A stretch of DNA of 36,927 bases from Nitrospirota bacterium (GTDB lineage: Bacteria; Nitrospirota; 9FT-COMBO-42-15; HDB-SIOI813), in assembly GCA_023248395.1 (NCBI GenBank), contig JAHFEQ010000010.1:1-36927 (forward strand), in the 5' to 3' direction. The position numbers and the translations under genes are program-made. Position 1 is the first letter of the stretch, and each line of letters opens with the position of its first letter. The notes under the pieces are model-generated. The model worked only from the letters and a program-made list of their open reading frames with translations, ran no database searches and was not told the DNA's origin. Below are positions 8,582-17,635 of the stretch, piece by piece.

Positions 8582-10334
8582 CCATCAATGAATAGATGAT
8601 GATAATGATGATCCCCACCACCATGCCAATCGCATAATGCTGCAGGAATCCGGTCTGAATCCTCCTGACAGATGCGCTGATCGTCAGGACGAATTTGGCA
8701 ACACTGTTCACGGTCCAATCGACGATATTCCTGTCAATCCAGAGGCCAATACCTGCAAAGGAATAGATGATGGGCAGGATGATTGTATTGGAAACCTCTG
8801 TGATAAAACCCTCATAGACCCCGACAGGCCCTCTTGAAATTCGCATAAAGACCCTGGTCCCCTTCCTGTAAAACCAATCTGTGTCGAGGGTTATATGGGG
8901 CTCTGGCTTGATTCTCTTAAGGATCATGAAAAAACCGAACGCCGTAAACATCAGCATGCCAAGTGTCGTAGTGAGATGATCTGCTGTAAAAGCTTCGAAA
9001 TGATGTACCGGATAGGGCAATACCGGATAGAACAGGCCTGGAAATATACCGATTGATATACACAGGATTGCTGCAATCCCCATACCTATAAGCATGTTAA
9101 GCGGGGCTTCTTTTCCCCTTATTCCTGAGTCCTTACCAAAGAACATATAGTAAGGGATCTTGAGAGTTGTAGAGAGGAAGGTACCAGACGCGGCCATTAT
9201 CAGGATGAGCGATACAATGGCCTTGTGTTCATGGCTTGCCGCTGAAAGCACCATCCCCTTGCTTATAAAACCGTTCAACAAGGGAAATCCTGAAATGGCA
9301 AAACCACCGATCATATAAAGCATCAATGTTAAGGGCATGGTCTTATATAACCCACCCAGATCTGTAAGCCTTCGTTTTCCTGTTATGTAAATAACTGCAC
9401 CTGCACCCATAAATAGTATCCCCTTATAGAGGATATTGTTAATGGCATGGGCTACTGCGCCATTAAGAGCCAGCTCTGTCCCCATACCAATACCCGCCAC
9501 CATGTAGCCGATCTGGCTCGCAATGTGGTAGGACAGAAGTCTTCGAAAATCGTTTTGCAGAGTGGCATACATAACACAGTAGAGCGCCATTATAGCTCCA
9601 AGCCAGACCAGTATCTCAGTGCCGGAAAATGCCCTGATCAATAGATATACTGCTGTCTTTGAGGTAAAGGTAGACAAAAAGACAGCGCCTGTAATAGTAG
9701 CCTCAGGATAGGCATCCGGCATCCATGCATGGAGTGGCGGCACAGCAGCATTCAACATGAATCCGATAAGTATCAGATAGAACCCCATGCTGCCATCCTG
9801 GCTGAGGTGCCCAAAGAGGAGGGAGCCGGTATCTATATAATGGAGGACAATACCACCCAGTACGCAGACCCCTCCGAATATGTGCATCAGTATATACCGG
9901 TAACCGGCCTCAACCGCCTCCTTCTCACGCGTGGCAAAGATTAAATAGGCCGAGGAAAAGGCCATGATCTCTCCAAAGATAAAGAGGGTCAGGAAGTCTC
10001 CGGCAAAGACCACACCGAGGGAACTTCCGGCATATAAGAAGGCAGCCATGTGCTGGCCCGAATCATCAACATGGAAGGCATATACCACGCCTATAAAGGC
10101 CATGATAGTAAAGATATATGAGAAGACAAGGCTGAGTTTATCCACCTTGCCGAATATGATCTCATGCCCGAGGAAGTTATAAACACCATAGGTACCCTGG
10201 GACACAACGACTACCGATACAAAAGCAAGAACAGGTATCAGAATGAGGTATGCCTTCTGAACCTTTCCCCGGAGAAAGGGAATCAGAAATGATCCCAGGA
10301 TAAATAGTAGGGACGGATGAATCCACTCAGTCAT
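8571..10334 (-). CDS. Proton-conducting antiporter-like subunit (MrpD/NuoL-type) with a C-terminal NuoL-like extension
   Basis: PPLHAWMPDAYPEATITGAVFLSTFTSKTAVY core; C-terminal ...VRRIQTGFLQHYAIGMVVG resembles the NuoL C-terminus. Confidence 0.85.
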   Translation of the reverse strand: MTEWIHPSLLFILGSFLIPFLRGKVQKAYLILIPVLAFVSVVVVSQGTYGVYNFLGHEIIFGKVDKLSLVFSYIFTIMAFIGVVYAFHVDDSGQHMAAFLYAGSSLGVVFAGDFLTLFIFGEIMAFSSAYLIFATREKEAVEAGYRYILMHIFGGVCVLGGIVLHYIDTGSLLFGHLSQDGSMGFYLILIGFMLNAAVPPLHAWMPDAYPEATITGAVFLSTFTSKTAVYLLIRAFSGTEILVWLGAIMALYCVMYATLQNDFRRLLSYHIASQIGYMVAGIGMGTELALNGAVAHAINNILYKGILFMGAGAVIYITGKRRLTDLGGLYKTMPLTLMLYMIGGFAISGFPLLNGFISKGMVLSAASHEHKAIVSLILIMAASGTFLSTTLKIPYYMFFGKDSGIRGKEAPLNMLIGMGIAAILCISIGIFPGLFYPVLPYPVHHFEAFTADHLTTTLGMLMFTAFGFFMILKRIKPEPHITLDTDWFYRKGTRVFMRISRGPVGVYEGFITEVSNTIILPIIYSFAGIGLWIDRNIVDWTVNSVAKFVLTISASVRRIQTGFLQHYAIGMVVGIIIIIIYSLMGGG

Positions 10335-10578
10335 AATAATCCTCTTCCTTGTAGAGCCATTTATGTCCCAGGAACTTGGAGACTATAATAAGCAGCACAC
10401 AAGAGACAAAGCCATATGCAGCGCTCCAGCCTGGTATCTTATCCCATATAAAGGCAGTATGCTCACGATGTGCCAGAAAATCCGCTACAAATACAACAAA
10501 CAGTGTGACATAAAGGAATCTCTTAAGGGTTTTTACATTGTCAGGATTACCGAGATAATTTGCAACCCTTTTAATCAT
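10327..10578 (-). CDS. Small (83 aa) predicted two-TM protein between the two MrpD/NuoL-like genes
   Basis: ORF overlapping both neighbours by a few nt; two hydrophobic segments (RFLYVTLFVVFVADFL; GFVSCVLLIIVSKFLG). Confidence 0.7.
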   Translation of the reverse strand: MIKRVANYLGNPDNVKTLKRFLYVTLFVVFVADFLAHREHTAFIWDKIPGWSAAYGFVSCVLLIIVSKFLGHKWLYKEEDYYD

Positions 10579-12053
10579 CTTATAATCTCCTTTGCCAGAC
10601 TCAGGAAATAGTCCGGGTAAATCCCGATAATTATTGAGATAATGGCTGTTAGTACCAGGGGTACAGCCACCATGGGTATCTCTCTAATCTCTTCGTGATG
10701 GCCTCCCCCGGAATGGGTGTCATCCGGCTTCTCAAAAAATGCCTTATACGTGATGGGTAAGAAATAGGCTGCGTTTAAGAGCGTACTGGCAAGTAAAACG
10801 ATCAGTATGGGTATCTCTCTGGCCTCGATCGCCCCCATGGCCAGATACCACTTGCTGATAAAGCCGGCGGCAGGCGGCACCCCGATCATACTGAGTGAAG
10901 CGATGAAAAACGCGGTCATGGTCCAGGGGAGTTTACGGCCAATCCCTGAGAGCTGGCTGACCTCGGTCTTGTGTGCGGCACAGTAGATGGAACCGGCGCA
11001 GAAGAAGAGTGTGATCTTGGAAAAGGCATGATTGGCGATATGCACAATTCCGCCAACCATGCTGCTCGGCGTCAGGAGCACGGCCCCGAGGATGACATAG
11101 GAGAGCTGGCTGACGGTGGAATAGGCAAGCCTCCGCTTTAGATTATCCTGCGTCAGGGCATAAACCGATGCCATGATGATCGTAAATGAGACAACATAGG
11201 CCGTGGTAATCCCCAGATTCAACCGGCTCATAAGGTCAGTGCCAAATACATAGAAGATGACCCGAAGTACGGAGAAGACGCCCATCTTGACCACAGCCAC
11301 CGCGTGCAGGAGCGCGCTTACAGGCGTAGGCGCCACCATTGCCGCAGGGAGCCATGCGTGGAAGGGCATAATGGCGGCCTTGGAGAAACCGATCATGAAG
11401 CAGACATAGACAATCGTCAGGAGCACAGGCGAGGCCGACGCATTGGCCAGCATCCCCTTAGATGAAAACTCCAGGTTTCCAACAATATAATAGGTCAGGG
11501 CTACCGCTGCAAGAAGAAATGTCTTAGAGGTGCCTACCAGATAGACGACATATTTTTTGCTCCCCTCCCACGACTCCGGCGTCTCCTTGTGATAGACGAG
11601 GGGATAAGTCACCAGGCTCAGGACCTCATAGAAGACGATCAGGGTAAACAGGTTGGCAGCAAATGCCCCGCCTACGGCCGCAAAAATACTCACAGAAAAA
11701 CTGGCAAAGAATCTCGTCTGGGCGTGTTCCTTAGAGCTCCTCATATAGCCTACAGAATAGACAGAGGCAAATATCCAGAGAAAAGAGGCGATCGTGGCAA
11801 AGATCATCCCCAGGGCATCCACCCGGAACTTGAAATCAACACCGGGAAGTGTATGAAAGAGAGTATACTCAATGGTATTGCCGGACAGTATGAGAGGCGC
11901 CATGGAGGCGACGATTGAGAACTTTATGATCGCCGCAACAAAGGATGTGGCATCCCTGAGGTTTGGCTTTTTGTTAAACGCCAGTATCAGAAAGGCAGCG
12001 ATGAACGAAATGCTCAGAGCAAGCAATGGCCTTATGGATTCAATCGTCTCCAA
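10575..12053 (-). CDS. Proton-conducting antiporter-like subunit (MrpD/NuoL-type)
   Basis: IVFYEVLSLVTYPLVYH, IGFSKAAIMPFHAWLPAAMVAPTPVSALLHAVAVVKMG: conserved Glu and Lys positions; occupies the nuoL position after nuoK. Confidence 0.88.
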   Translation of the reverse strand: METIESIRPLLALSISFIAAFLILAFNKKPNLRDATSFVAAIIKFSIVASMAPLILSGNTIEYTLFHTLPGVDFKFRVDALGMIFATIASFLWIFASVYSVGYMRSSKEHAQTRFFASFSVSIFAAVGGAFAANLFTLIVFYEVLSLVTYPLVYHKETPESWEGSKKYVVYLVGTSKTFLLAAVALTYYIVGNLEFSSKGMLANASASPVLLTIVYVCFMIGFSKAAIMPFHAWLPAAMVAPTPVSALLHAVAVVKMGVFSVLRVIFYVFGTDLMSRLNLGITTAYVVSFTIIMASVYALTQDNLKRRLAYSTVSQLSYVILGAVLLTPSSMVGGIVHIANHAFSKITLFFCAGSIYCAAHKTEVSQLSGIGRKLPWTMTAFFIASLSMIGVPPAAGFISKWYLAMGAIEAREIPILIVLLASTLLNAAYFLPITYKAFFEKPDDTHSGGGHHEEIREIPMVAVPLVLTAIISIIIGIYPDYFLSLAKEIIR

Positions 12054-12057
12054 TTGT

Positions 12058-12360
12058 TTACCCTTTCATCGTCTGTATTTCATCTACGTTAAGGGCGGCC
12101 TTGTTCCTCACCAGGGCAATCAAAATGCCCAGCGCGATAGCCACCTCAGCTGCCGCAATCGTTATCACAAATACGGAGAATATCTGCCCCCTGAGATCCT
12201 GTAGAAAATAAGAGAAGGCGACGAGATTGATATTCACAGAATTGAGGATCAGTTCGATCGACATCAGGATGATCAGGATATTCCTCCTCAAAAGGACACC
12301 TGCGGTCCCAATGATAAAGAGGACAGCGCTCAACATGAGATACCAGGATAAGGGGACCAT
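12058..12360 (-). CDS. nuoK: NADH-quinone oxidoreductase subunit K
   Basis: [30 protein letters not shown] is NuoK-typical; 100 aa. Confidence 0.95.
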   Translation of the reverse strand: MVPLSWYLMLSAVLFIIGTAGVLLRRNILIILMSIELILNSVNINLVAFSYFLQDLRGQIFSVFVITIAAAEVAIALGILIALVRNKAALNVDEIQTMKG

Positions 12361-12872
12361 TATTTCACTTCCTTTCTGCCCATCACGATTGCGCCCAGCA
12401 AGGCGACAAGGAGTATGAAGGACACGACCTCAAAGGGGAGGATATATTTCGTAAACAGCGCCTCTCCGATCTCCCGGACACTTCCGTCAAGGTGGGTCAC
12501 GGACGCCACTGAGATGCCCGCCAGTTTACTCTTTGAGACAATCAGTACCATCTCAATGACAAGCACCACTAAAAGTCCTATCACCCCTAATTGCCCCCCG
12601 GATACAAACCGTTCCATACTGGCCTTATGGATATCAAGCATCATAATGACAAAGAGAAAAAGGACTAACACCGCTCCAACATAGACAAAGACCTGTACCA
12701 CTGCGATAAAAGGGGAGCGCAGCAGGACAAACAATGCCGCCATCTGTAAGAAACAGACCATCAATGATATGACGCTATGGACAGGATTTCTCAGAGACAC
12801 GACGGCAATTGCCGAACCCACAGCCAACGCCGCAAAAATGAAGAAAAATATCTGCTCTGTCACTACCACCAC
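12360..12872 (-). CDS. nuoJ: NADH-quinone oxidoreductase subunit J
   Basis: [52 protein letters not shown] is NuoJ-typical. Confidence 0.95.
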   Translation of the reverse strand: MVVVTEQIFFFIFAALAVGSAIAVVSLRNPVHSVISLMVCFLQMAALFVLLRSPFIAVVQVFVYVGAVLVLFLFVIMMLDIHKASMERFVSGGQLGVIGLLVVLVIEMVLIVSKSKLAGISVASVTHLDGSVREIGEALFTKYILPFEVVSFILLVALLGAIVMGRKEVK

Positions 12873-13438
12873 CTCTTCTGTACGCTCATGTCCGGTATCA
12901 CCTTCAGTCCCTTGTCATCTCTTTCCAGTCTTGCCCTGACAATAACGCCGCCATCAAATTCAACGGGTATCTCCTGGGCAGCAAGGAGCTCTTCCTTCGT
13001 CCATAACGACCGCTGCATGGAGGTATTTGCCAGCTCATACTCCCTCCCCAGCTTCAATGCCTCGGTCGGGCAGGCATCTTCACATAACCCGCAGAACATG
13101 CATCGCAGGAGATTGATCTCCCACCGGTATGCAATCCTGTCCGCTATCCCCTTCCCTGTCTTATCCTGCATCGGGACCACCGTGATACACTGGGTGGGGC
13201 ATGACTTCTGGCATAGTTCACACCCGACGCATAACTCCTTCCCTTCTTTGTTTCTGTTCAGTGTATGGAGCCCCCTGAATCTCCTGTAGGGTATCCACTT
13301 CTCTTCATCAGGGTATCTCAGGGTGATGGTCTTTGAAAACGTATAGTTAAAGGTTATAAATAATCCCTGGATAAGGTCTACAAAGAATACCTTTTTAAGA
13401 ATGTCCTTCAGATTAAGATTGTAGTGATTACCGTTCAT
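12863..13438 (-). CDS. nuoI: NADH-quinone oxidoreductase subunit I (2x[4Fe-4S])
   Basis: CVGCELCQKSCP and CMFCGLCEDACP ferredoxin motifs. Confidence 0.95.
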   Translation of the reverse strand: MNGNHYNLNLKDILKKVFFVDLIQGLFITFNYTFSKTITLRYPDEEKWIPYRRFRGLHTLNRNKEGKELCVGCELCQKSCPTQCITVVPMQDKTGKGIADRIAYRWEINLLRCMFCGLCEDACPTEALKLGREYELANTSMQRSLWTKEELLAAQEIPVEFDGGVIVRARLERDDKGLKVIPDMSVQKRWW

Positions 13439-14457
13439 ATCACGACCAATCCTGTGATCAAAATGTTTAACAGAGATAGCGGCAGGAGAATCTTCCAGCC
13501 AATGGTCATCAGCTGATCATACCGGTATCGCGGATAAGTAAACCGGGTCCATATGATCACGTATATAATGAAGGCGACCTTTATCAGGAACCATACAATA
13601 CCGGGCAGGAAACCAGGACCATCCCATCCCCCAAAAAAGAGGATGACCATTAAGACAGACATAGAGACCATCGCCACATACTCGGTCAGCATAAAGAAGG
13701 CAAACCTCATCGAGCTGTACTCGGCATGATAGCCTGCCCCCAGGGTCCCCTCATCTTCAGGCAGATCAAAGGGGATACGGTTTATCTCTGCCAGTCCTGC
13801 GATGGCAAAGATGACAAATCCTAACGGTTGATAAAGTATATTCCAGTGCCAGCCTGACTGGGCCCGTACAATATCTACAAGACTTAGGGAGTTGACAACC
13901 ATGACCACTCCGATACAGGCAAAGCTCAGTGCCAGCTCATAACTGATCATCTGTGCCGATGATCGGAGACCGCCAAGAAGGGCATACTTACTATTGGAGG
14001 CCCAACCGCCCAAGATGATGCCATAGACGCTCAGGCCTGCAATGGCCAGGACATAGAGAATGCCTGTATCCATATCCGATATATAGAGAGTCACCTCTTT
14101 ATCAATGAATGGAATAGTCACCTTCTCACCAAAAGGAATAGTGGCAAATACGGCAAAGGCCGGGACCATGGCAATGATTGGTGCAATTTTAAAAAGCCAT
14201 GGATCTGCCTTATAAGGAATGATATCCTCTTTGAAAATGAGTTTTATCATGTCTGCCAGCGGCTGCAGAATACCATGCGGACCAACCCGGTAGGGTCCCA
14301 GTCTGACCTGGATATGCCCTGCCACCTTCCGTTCGATATAGGTCAGCGGAAGTGGTAATGAAAACACCACGAGGGTAACCACCACAACCTTAATACATAT
14401 GACAAGCACTTCGATCATCATTAACACTAACGGATTAGAAATAAATAGTTCAAACAC
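13435..14457 (-). CDS. nuoH: NADH-quinone oxidoreductase subunit H
   Basis: YIERKVAGHIQVRLGPYRVGPHGILQPLADMIKLIFKED; NRIPFDLPEDEGTLGAGYHAEYSSMRFAFFMLTEY. Confidence 0.96.
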   Translation of the reverse strand: MFELFISNPLVLMMIEVLVICIKVVVVTLVVFSLPLPLTYIERKVAGHIQVRLGPYRVGPHGILQPLADMIKLIFKEDIIPYKADPWLFKIAPIIAMVPAFAVFATIPFGEKVTIPFIDKEVTLYISDMDTGILYVLAIAGLSVYGIILGGWASNSKYALLGGLRSSAQMISYELALSFACIGVVMVVNSLSLVDIVRAQSGWHWNILYQPLGFVIFAIAGLAEINRIPFDLPEDEGTLGAGYHAEYSSMRFAFFMLTEYVAMVSMSVLMVILFFGGWDGPGFLPGIVWFLIKVAFIIYVIIWTRFTYPRYRYDQLMTIGWKILLPLSLLNILITGLVVI

Positions 14458-14497
14458 GGGATATCAGACCTCAGACTAACTTCTTACCTCTAACTTC

Positions 14498-14968
14498 TTA
14501 CCTCCTTCTCCCCCACATATAATTGATCATCTCCAAATATCTTGCGTTCATCCCTCTGACAATAGAGTGGATATTAAATACAATATTTTTGAGCATCTTG
14601 TAAATCAACCTGGGGTGATTATCCACCAGGGTCTCAAAGTCATTCTTTTCTAAGACATACGCCTTCGTGTCTGCAATAGCAACGATGGTCGCTGAACGGG
14701 GTCTGCCGTCAAGAAAGGACATTTCCCCGAAGATATCTCCATCTTTATGCAGGGTCAGTGTCAACAGGTCTCCCTCCGGTGTCGCCTTGCAGGCCTTGAC
14801 CTCTCCCCTCTTGATGATGTAAAGGGACTGGCCGTCTTCACCCTCTCTGAATACGGTCGTCCCCAACTTGAAATCCTTTTCTTTTAATACCTTGGATACA
14901 ACATTCAACTCTTCATCATTCAACTCCACGAAGAAATGGATATCACTAAGTGATTTTGGGTCTATCAT
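14498..14968 (-). CDS. Cyclic-nucleotide-binding (Crp-like) domain protein without an evident HTH, between nuoG and nuoH
   Basis: VFREGEDGQSLYIIKRGEVKACK...DGDIFGEMSFLDGRPRSATIVAIADTKAYVLEKNDF: cNMP-binding fold. Confidence 0.88.
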   Translation of the reverse strand: MIDPKSLSDIHFFVELNDEELNVVSKVLKEKDFKLGTTVFREGEDGQSLYIIKRGEVKACKATPEGDLLTLTLHKDGDIFGEMSFLDGRPRSATIVAIADTKAYVLEKNDFETLVDNHPRLIYKMLKNIVFNIHSIVRGMNARYLEMINYMWGRRR

Positions 14969-14987
14969 TTTAGTCTCCTGTCCCCCC

Positions 14988-17552
14988 TCACCCTGGCCCT
15001 CTCCCCTGAGGGGAGAGGGAAGAAAGTGGAAGTACCTTTACCCTTGGGAAACCTTTCCCCTTTGTAAAAAACATATTTACAGGGACATCCGTAAAATTCT
15101 CCGGGATAAAGACAACACCTCTTACCGATCTCTTGTTAATATGCGCTGTCAGTGTCGCCTCATACCGGTCCCCTTTGACCTTCACTTTGTCCCCCTTGCT
15201 AACCCCCATCGCCTTCGCGTCTTCTTCATTCATCTCTACAACGGCCTCTGGCAAGATATCCCGCAGTGTATCCGCCTTCAGAGAAAGCCTTCCTGAATGA
15301 TAGAGGTGATTCCCGGTAATCAGAATGAACGGATATTCAGGATCGGGGGTTTCTTGCTCCTGACTTCTGACTTCTGACTTAGGACGCAGGCTAAAGCCTG
15401 CGACTACACCAGCCCCCTGACCCCCGATCCCTGATCCCTTGACTATCGCTCCGTTCCCATCTAAGCCCTCAAAATCTATCCCGCGATACATCGGTACAGC
15501 CCCTTTTATCTCTTTAAAGATGTCTGATACAGACCCATAGTGGAATGAGGGTTCCACGGCCTCGCCTATGGAAGCGATGATCTCCCAGTCCGCCTTTGCA
15601 TCCCCCTGAGGCTCGATAAACTTCCGTAATCTCTGGACCCTCCCTTCCTGATTCGTAAAGGTCCCGTCTTTTTCAACAAAGCTTGCCCCTGGCAGGACGA
15701 CATGGGCCATCTTAGCGGTCTCTGTGAGGAATATGTCCTGGACGATAAGAAATTTGACCTGGCGAAGGGCTTCTCTTACAAACCCTCCATCCGGGAAATC
15801 AGAGACGATGTCTTCACCGACGACATACAAGGCACCCACCTCTCCCCTTGAAGCCGCGTCTATGATCCCCTCAGATCCTAAACCATCCCCATCCCTGAAA
15901 CTATAGCCAGGCAGGATATCCGGATGTACCCCCATCTCCCAGGCCCCCCTCTGGTTTGCCCTGTCAAAAACCGGGAAGAGTTTAACATCCTTACCGAGGA
16001 GACGCAAGGCCTCTGCGAGGATATGCATGGATTCTATTCGCGAAGGACCCCGTAATACATCGTTCCCTACTGCGATTGTTATAGAATTCGCGGATAACAT
16101 AAACCCTGACACAGACTCAATGCTGCTCCAGTCTGTCCATGTCAAATCTGGAATATTCTCCCTGGAAATATTTTTAAGATGCTCCTTGCCGGTTAAATCT
16201 TTTAACTTATCCATGTTCTTATCATAAATCACCTTTGCGATTCCGCCGAGGATATCCCCCTCGGCAGCCGGTCTATGCCGCAGGCTCAGGGTCGCTGAGC
16301 TGTCAAGCTTCAGTCCCCTCGGAGAGGCTATGATGATATTCATCTTCTTGTTTCTGGATAAGCGCCTGATGAGATAATCTGTGATAGGATTCTCATCTGA
16401 GATACTCGAACCTATAATGAATAGCGTATCTGCATTTAAGGCGTCATAGACAGATATGCCGCCCTTGTTTAATTCCATGACATTTGCAAAGGACTTCACC
16501 GCACCCGTATTCCATCTGCTGCCGGAGTCTATATTGTTTGTCTTGAAGACCCCTCTCATCAACTTCTGAAATAGGTACAGCTCCTCGTTCGAGAGTCTGC
16601 CTGAGGCAATACCGCCGGTCTTTCTCCCATCTTTCATGGCCTCAGTCAGGCCATCCTTTATCGCCTTGAGGGCCTCGTTCCATGGGACTGGTTCAAGGGT
16701 ACCCCCTTTTCTAATCATCGGAGTCACGAACCTTTCATGGCTATTGATAAAGGAGTATCCAAATCTCCCCCTGGCACACAATGTCTCGTTATTGATCCCT
16801 TTATCCGGTTTTGATATCACCCTTAAGATCTCGCCGTTCCTTGCCTGCACCGTCAACTGACAGCCAGTGCCGCAGTAGGTGCATACCGTATCGACCCCCT
16901 TCAGATCCCACGGCCTTGACTGGTATCGATAGGGCCTGCTCATCAGGGAGCCTACCGGACAAACCTCGATGCAATTTCCGCAGTGATCACAGTCTAAGTA
17001 CTCCTTTACGAAGCTCGTCTCCCCTGTCTTCGCACCGCGTTCAATGGAGCCGAGTACACTGGCACCCACAACCTCATCACAGATACGGACACACCGCTTA
17101 CACTGGATACACCGGTTGATATTTTGAATAATGACCGGGCTTAAGATATAGTCTTCCTCATGGAATCGCCTCTTCCTCTCACCAAAGGGGCTATTCCGGG
17201 GCCCGAACTTGAAGGTCACATCCTGCAGCTCGCACTCCCCGCCTTTGTCACAGACCGGACAATCGAGCGGATGATTTGCGAGGAGGAGCTCGATCATGGA
17301 CGATCTTGCAGACTTCACAACAGGAGATTCTGTCAGGACCTCCATCCCATGCATCACGGGCGTCACACAGGACGGCTGAAGTTTCTTCTGCCCGACGATC
17401 TCCACAAGGCAGACCCTGCAGGAGGCAAGTTTGCTGAGTCTGGCGTGATAGCACATGGTAGGGATATCAAACCCTGCGCCCTTCGCTGCCTCAAGGATCA
17501 GTGTACCATCCTCTACTGTAATCTCTTTCCCATTGATTTTTACTGTTGCCAT
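14988..17552 (-). CDS. nuoG: NADH-quinone oxidoreductase subunit G
   Basis: N-terminal [2Fe-2S] and HPLDCPVCDKGGECELQ, CIQCKRCVRICDE, CDHCGNCIEVCP, CTYCGTGCQ motifs plus molybdopterin-oxidoreductase-like domain. Confidence 0.95.
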   Translation of the reverse strand: MATVKINGKEITVEDGTLILEAAKGAGFDIPTMCYHARLSKLASCRVCLVEIVGQKKLQPSCVTPVMHGMEVLTESPVVKSARSSMIELLLANHPLDCPVCDKGGECELQDVTFKFGPRNSPFGERKRRFHEEDYILSPVIIQNINRCIQCKRCVRICDEVVGASVLGSIERGAKTGETSFVKEYLDCDHCGNCIEVCPVGSLMSRPYRYQSRPWDLKGVDTVCTYCGTGCQLTVQARNGEILRVISKPDKGINNETLCARGRFGYSFINSHERFVTPMIRKGGTLEPVPWNEALKAIKDGLTEAMKDGRKTGGIASGRLSNEELYLFQKLMRGVFKTNNIDSGSRWNTGAVKSFANVMELNKGGISVYDALNADTLFIIGSSISDENPITDYLIRRLSRNKKMNIIIASPRGLKLDSSATLSLRHRPAAEGDILGGIAKVIYDKNMDKLKDLTGKEHLKNISRENIPDLTWTDWSSIESVSGFMLSANSITIAVGNDVLRGPSRIESMHILAEALRLLGKDVKLFPVFDRANQRGAWEMGVHPDILPGYSFRDGDGLGSEGIIDAASRGEVGALYVVGEDIVSDFPDGGFVREALRQVKFLIVQDIFLTETAKMAHVVLPGASFVEKDGTFTNQEGRVQRLRKFIEPQGDAKADWEIIASIGEAVEPSFHYGSVSDIFKEIKGAVPMYRGIDFEGLDGNGAIVKGSGIGGQGAGVVAGFSLRPKSEVRSQEQETPDPEYPFILITGNHLYHSGRLSLKADTLRDILPEAVVEMNEEDAKAMGVSKGDKVKVKGDRYEATLTAHINKRSVRGVVFIPENFTDVPVNMFFTKGKGFPRVKVLPLSSLSPQGRGPG
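14997..15019. repeat. Perfect palindrome CCCTCTCCCCTGAGGGGAGAGGG forming the 3' end of nuoG
   Basis: Read directly; encodes the C-terminal tail LSPQGRGPG-stop. Confidence 0.75.
15340..15438. repeat. Composite repeat block inside nuoG: heptads TGACTTC x3, CGCAGGCTAAAGCCTGCGACTAC palindrome, heptads (TGACCCC CGATCCC TGATCCC)
   Basis: GGATCGGGGGT (15340-15350) and its exact reverse complement ACCCCCGATCC (15420-15430) flank most of the block; heptads at 15354-15381 and 15411-15438; palindrome at 15385-15407. Confidence 0.8.
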
Positions 17553-17582
17553 GATTTCTGACTTCTAACCTCTTACTTCTAA

Positions 17583-17635
17583 CGCAGGCTAAAGCCTGCG
17601 ACTACCTACCTGCTAAAGCCTGCGACTACCTACCT
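17583..17635. repeat. GCAGGCTAAAGCCTGC repeat with tandem duplication (2 x 24 bp GCTAAAGCCTGCGACTACCTACCT) between nuoG and nuoF
   Basis: Copies 17588-17611 and 17612-17635; the second overlaps the nuoF 3' end and stop codon. Confidence 0.85.

Noticed and set aside
10575-12053. Reading the 492-aa and 587-aa genes as a single split nuoL pseudogene
   Set aside because: Each protein contains a complete antiporter-like core with its own conserved TM5 Glu and HAWxPxA region, so they are separate full-length subunits.
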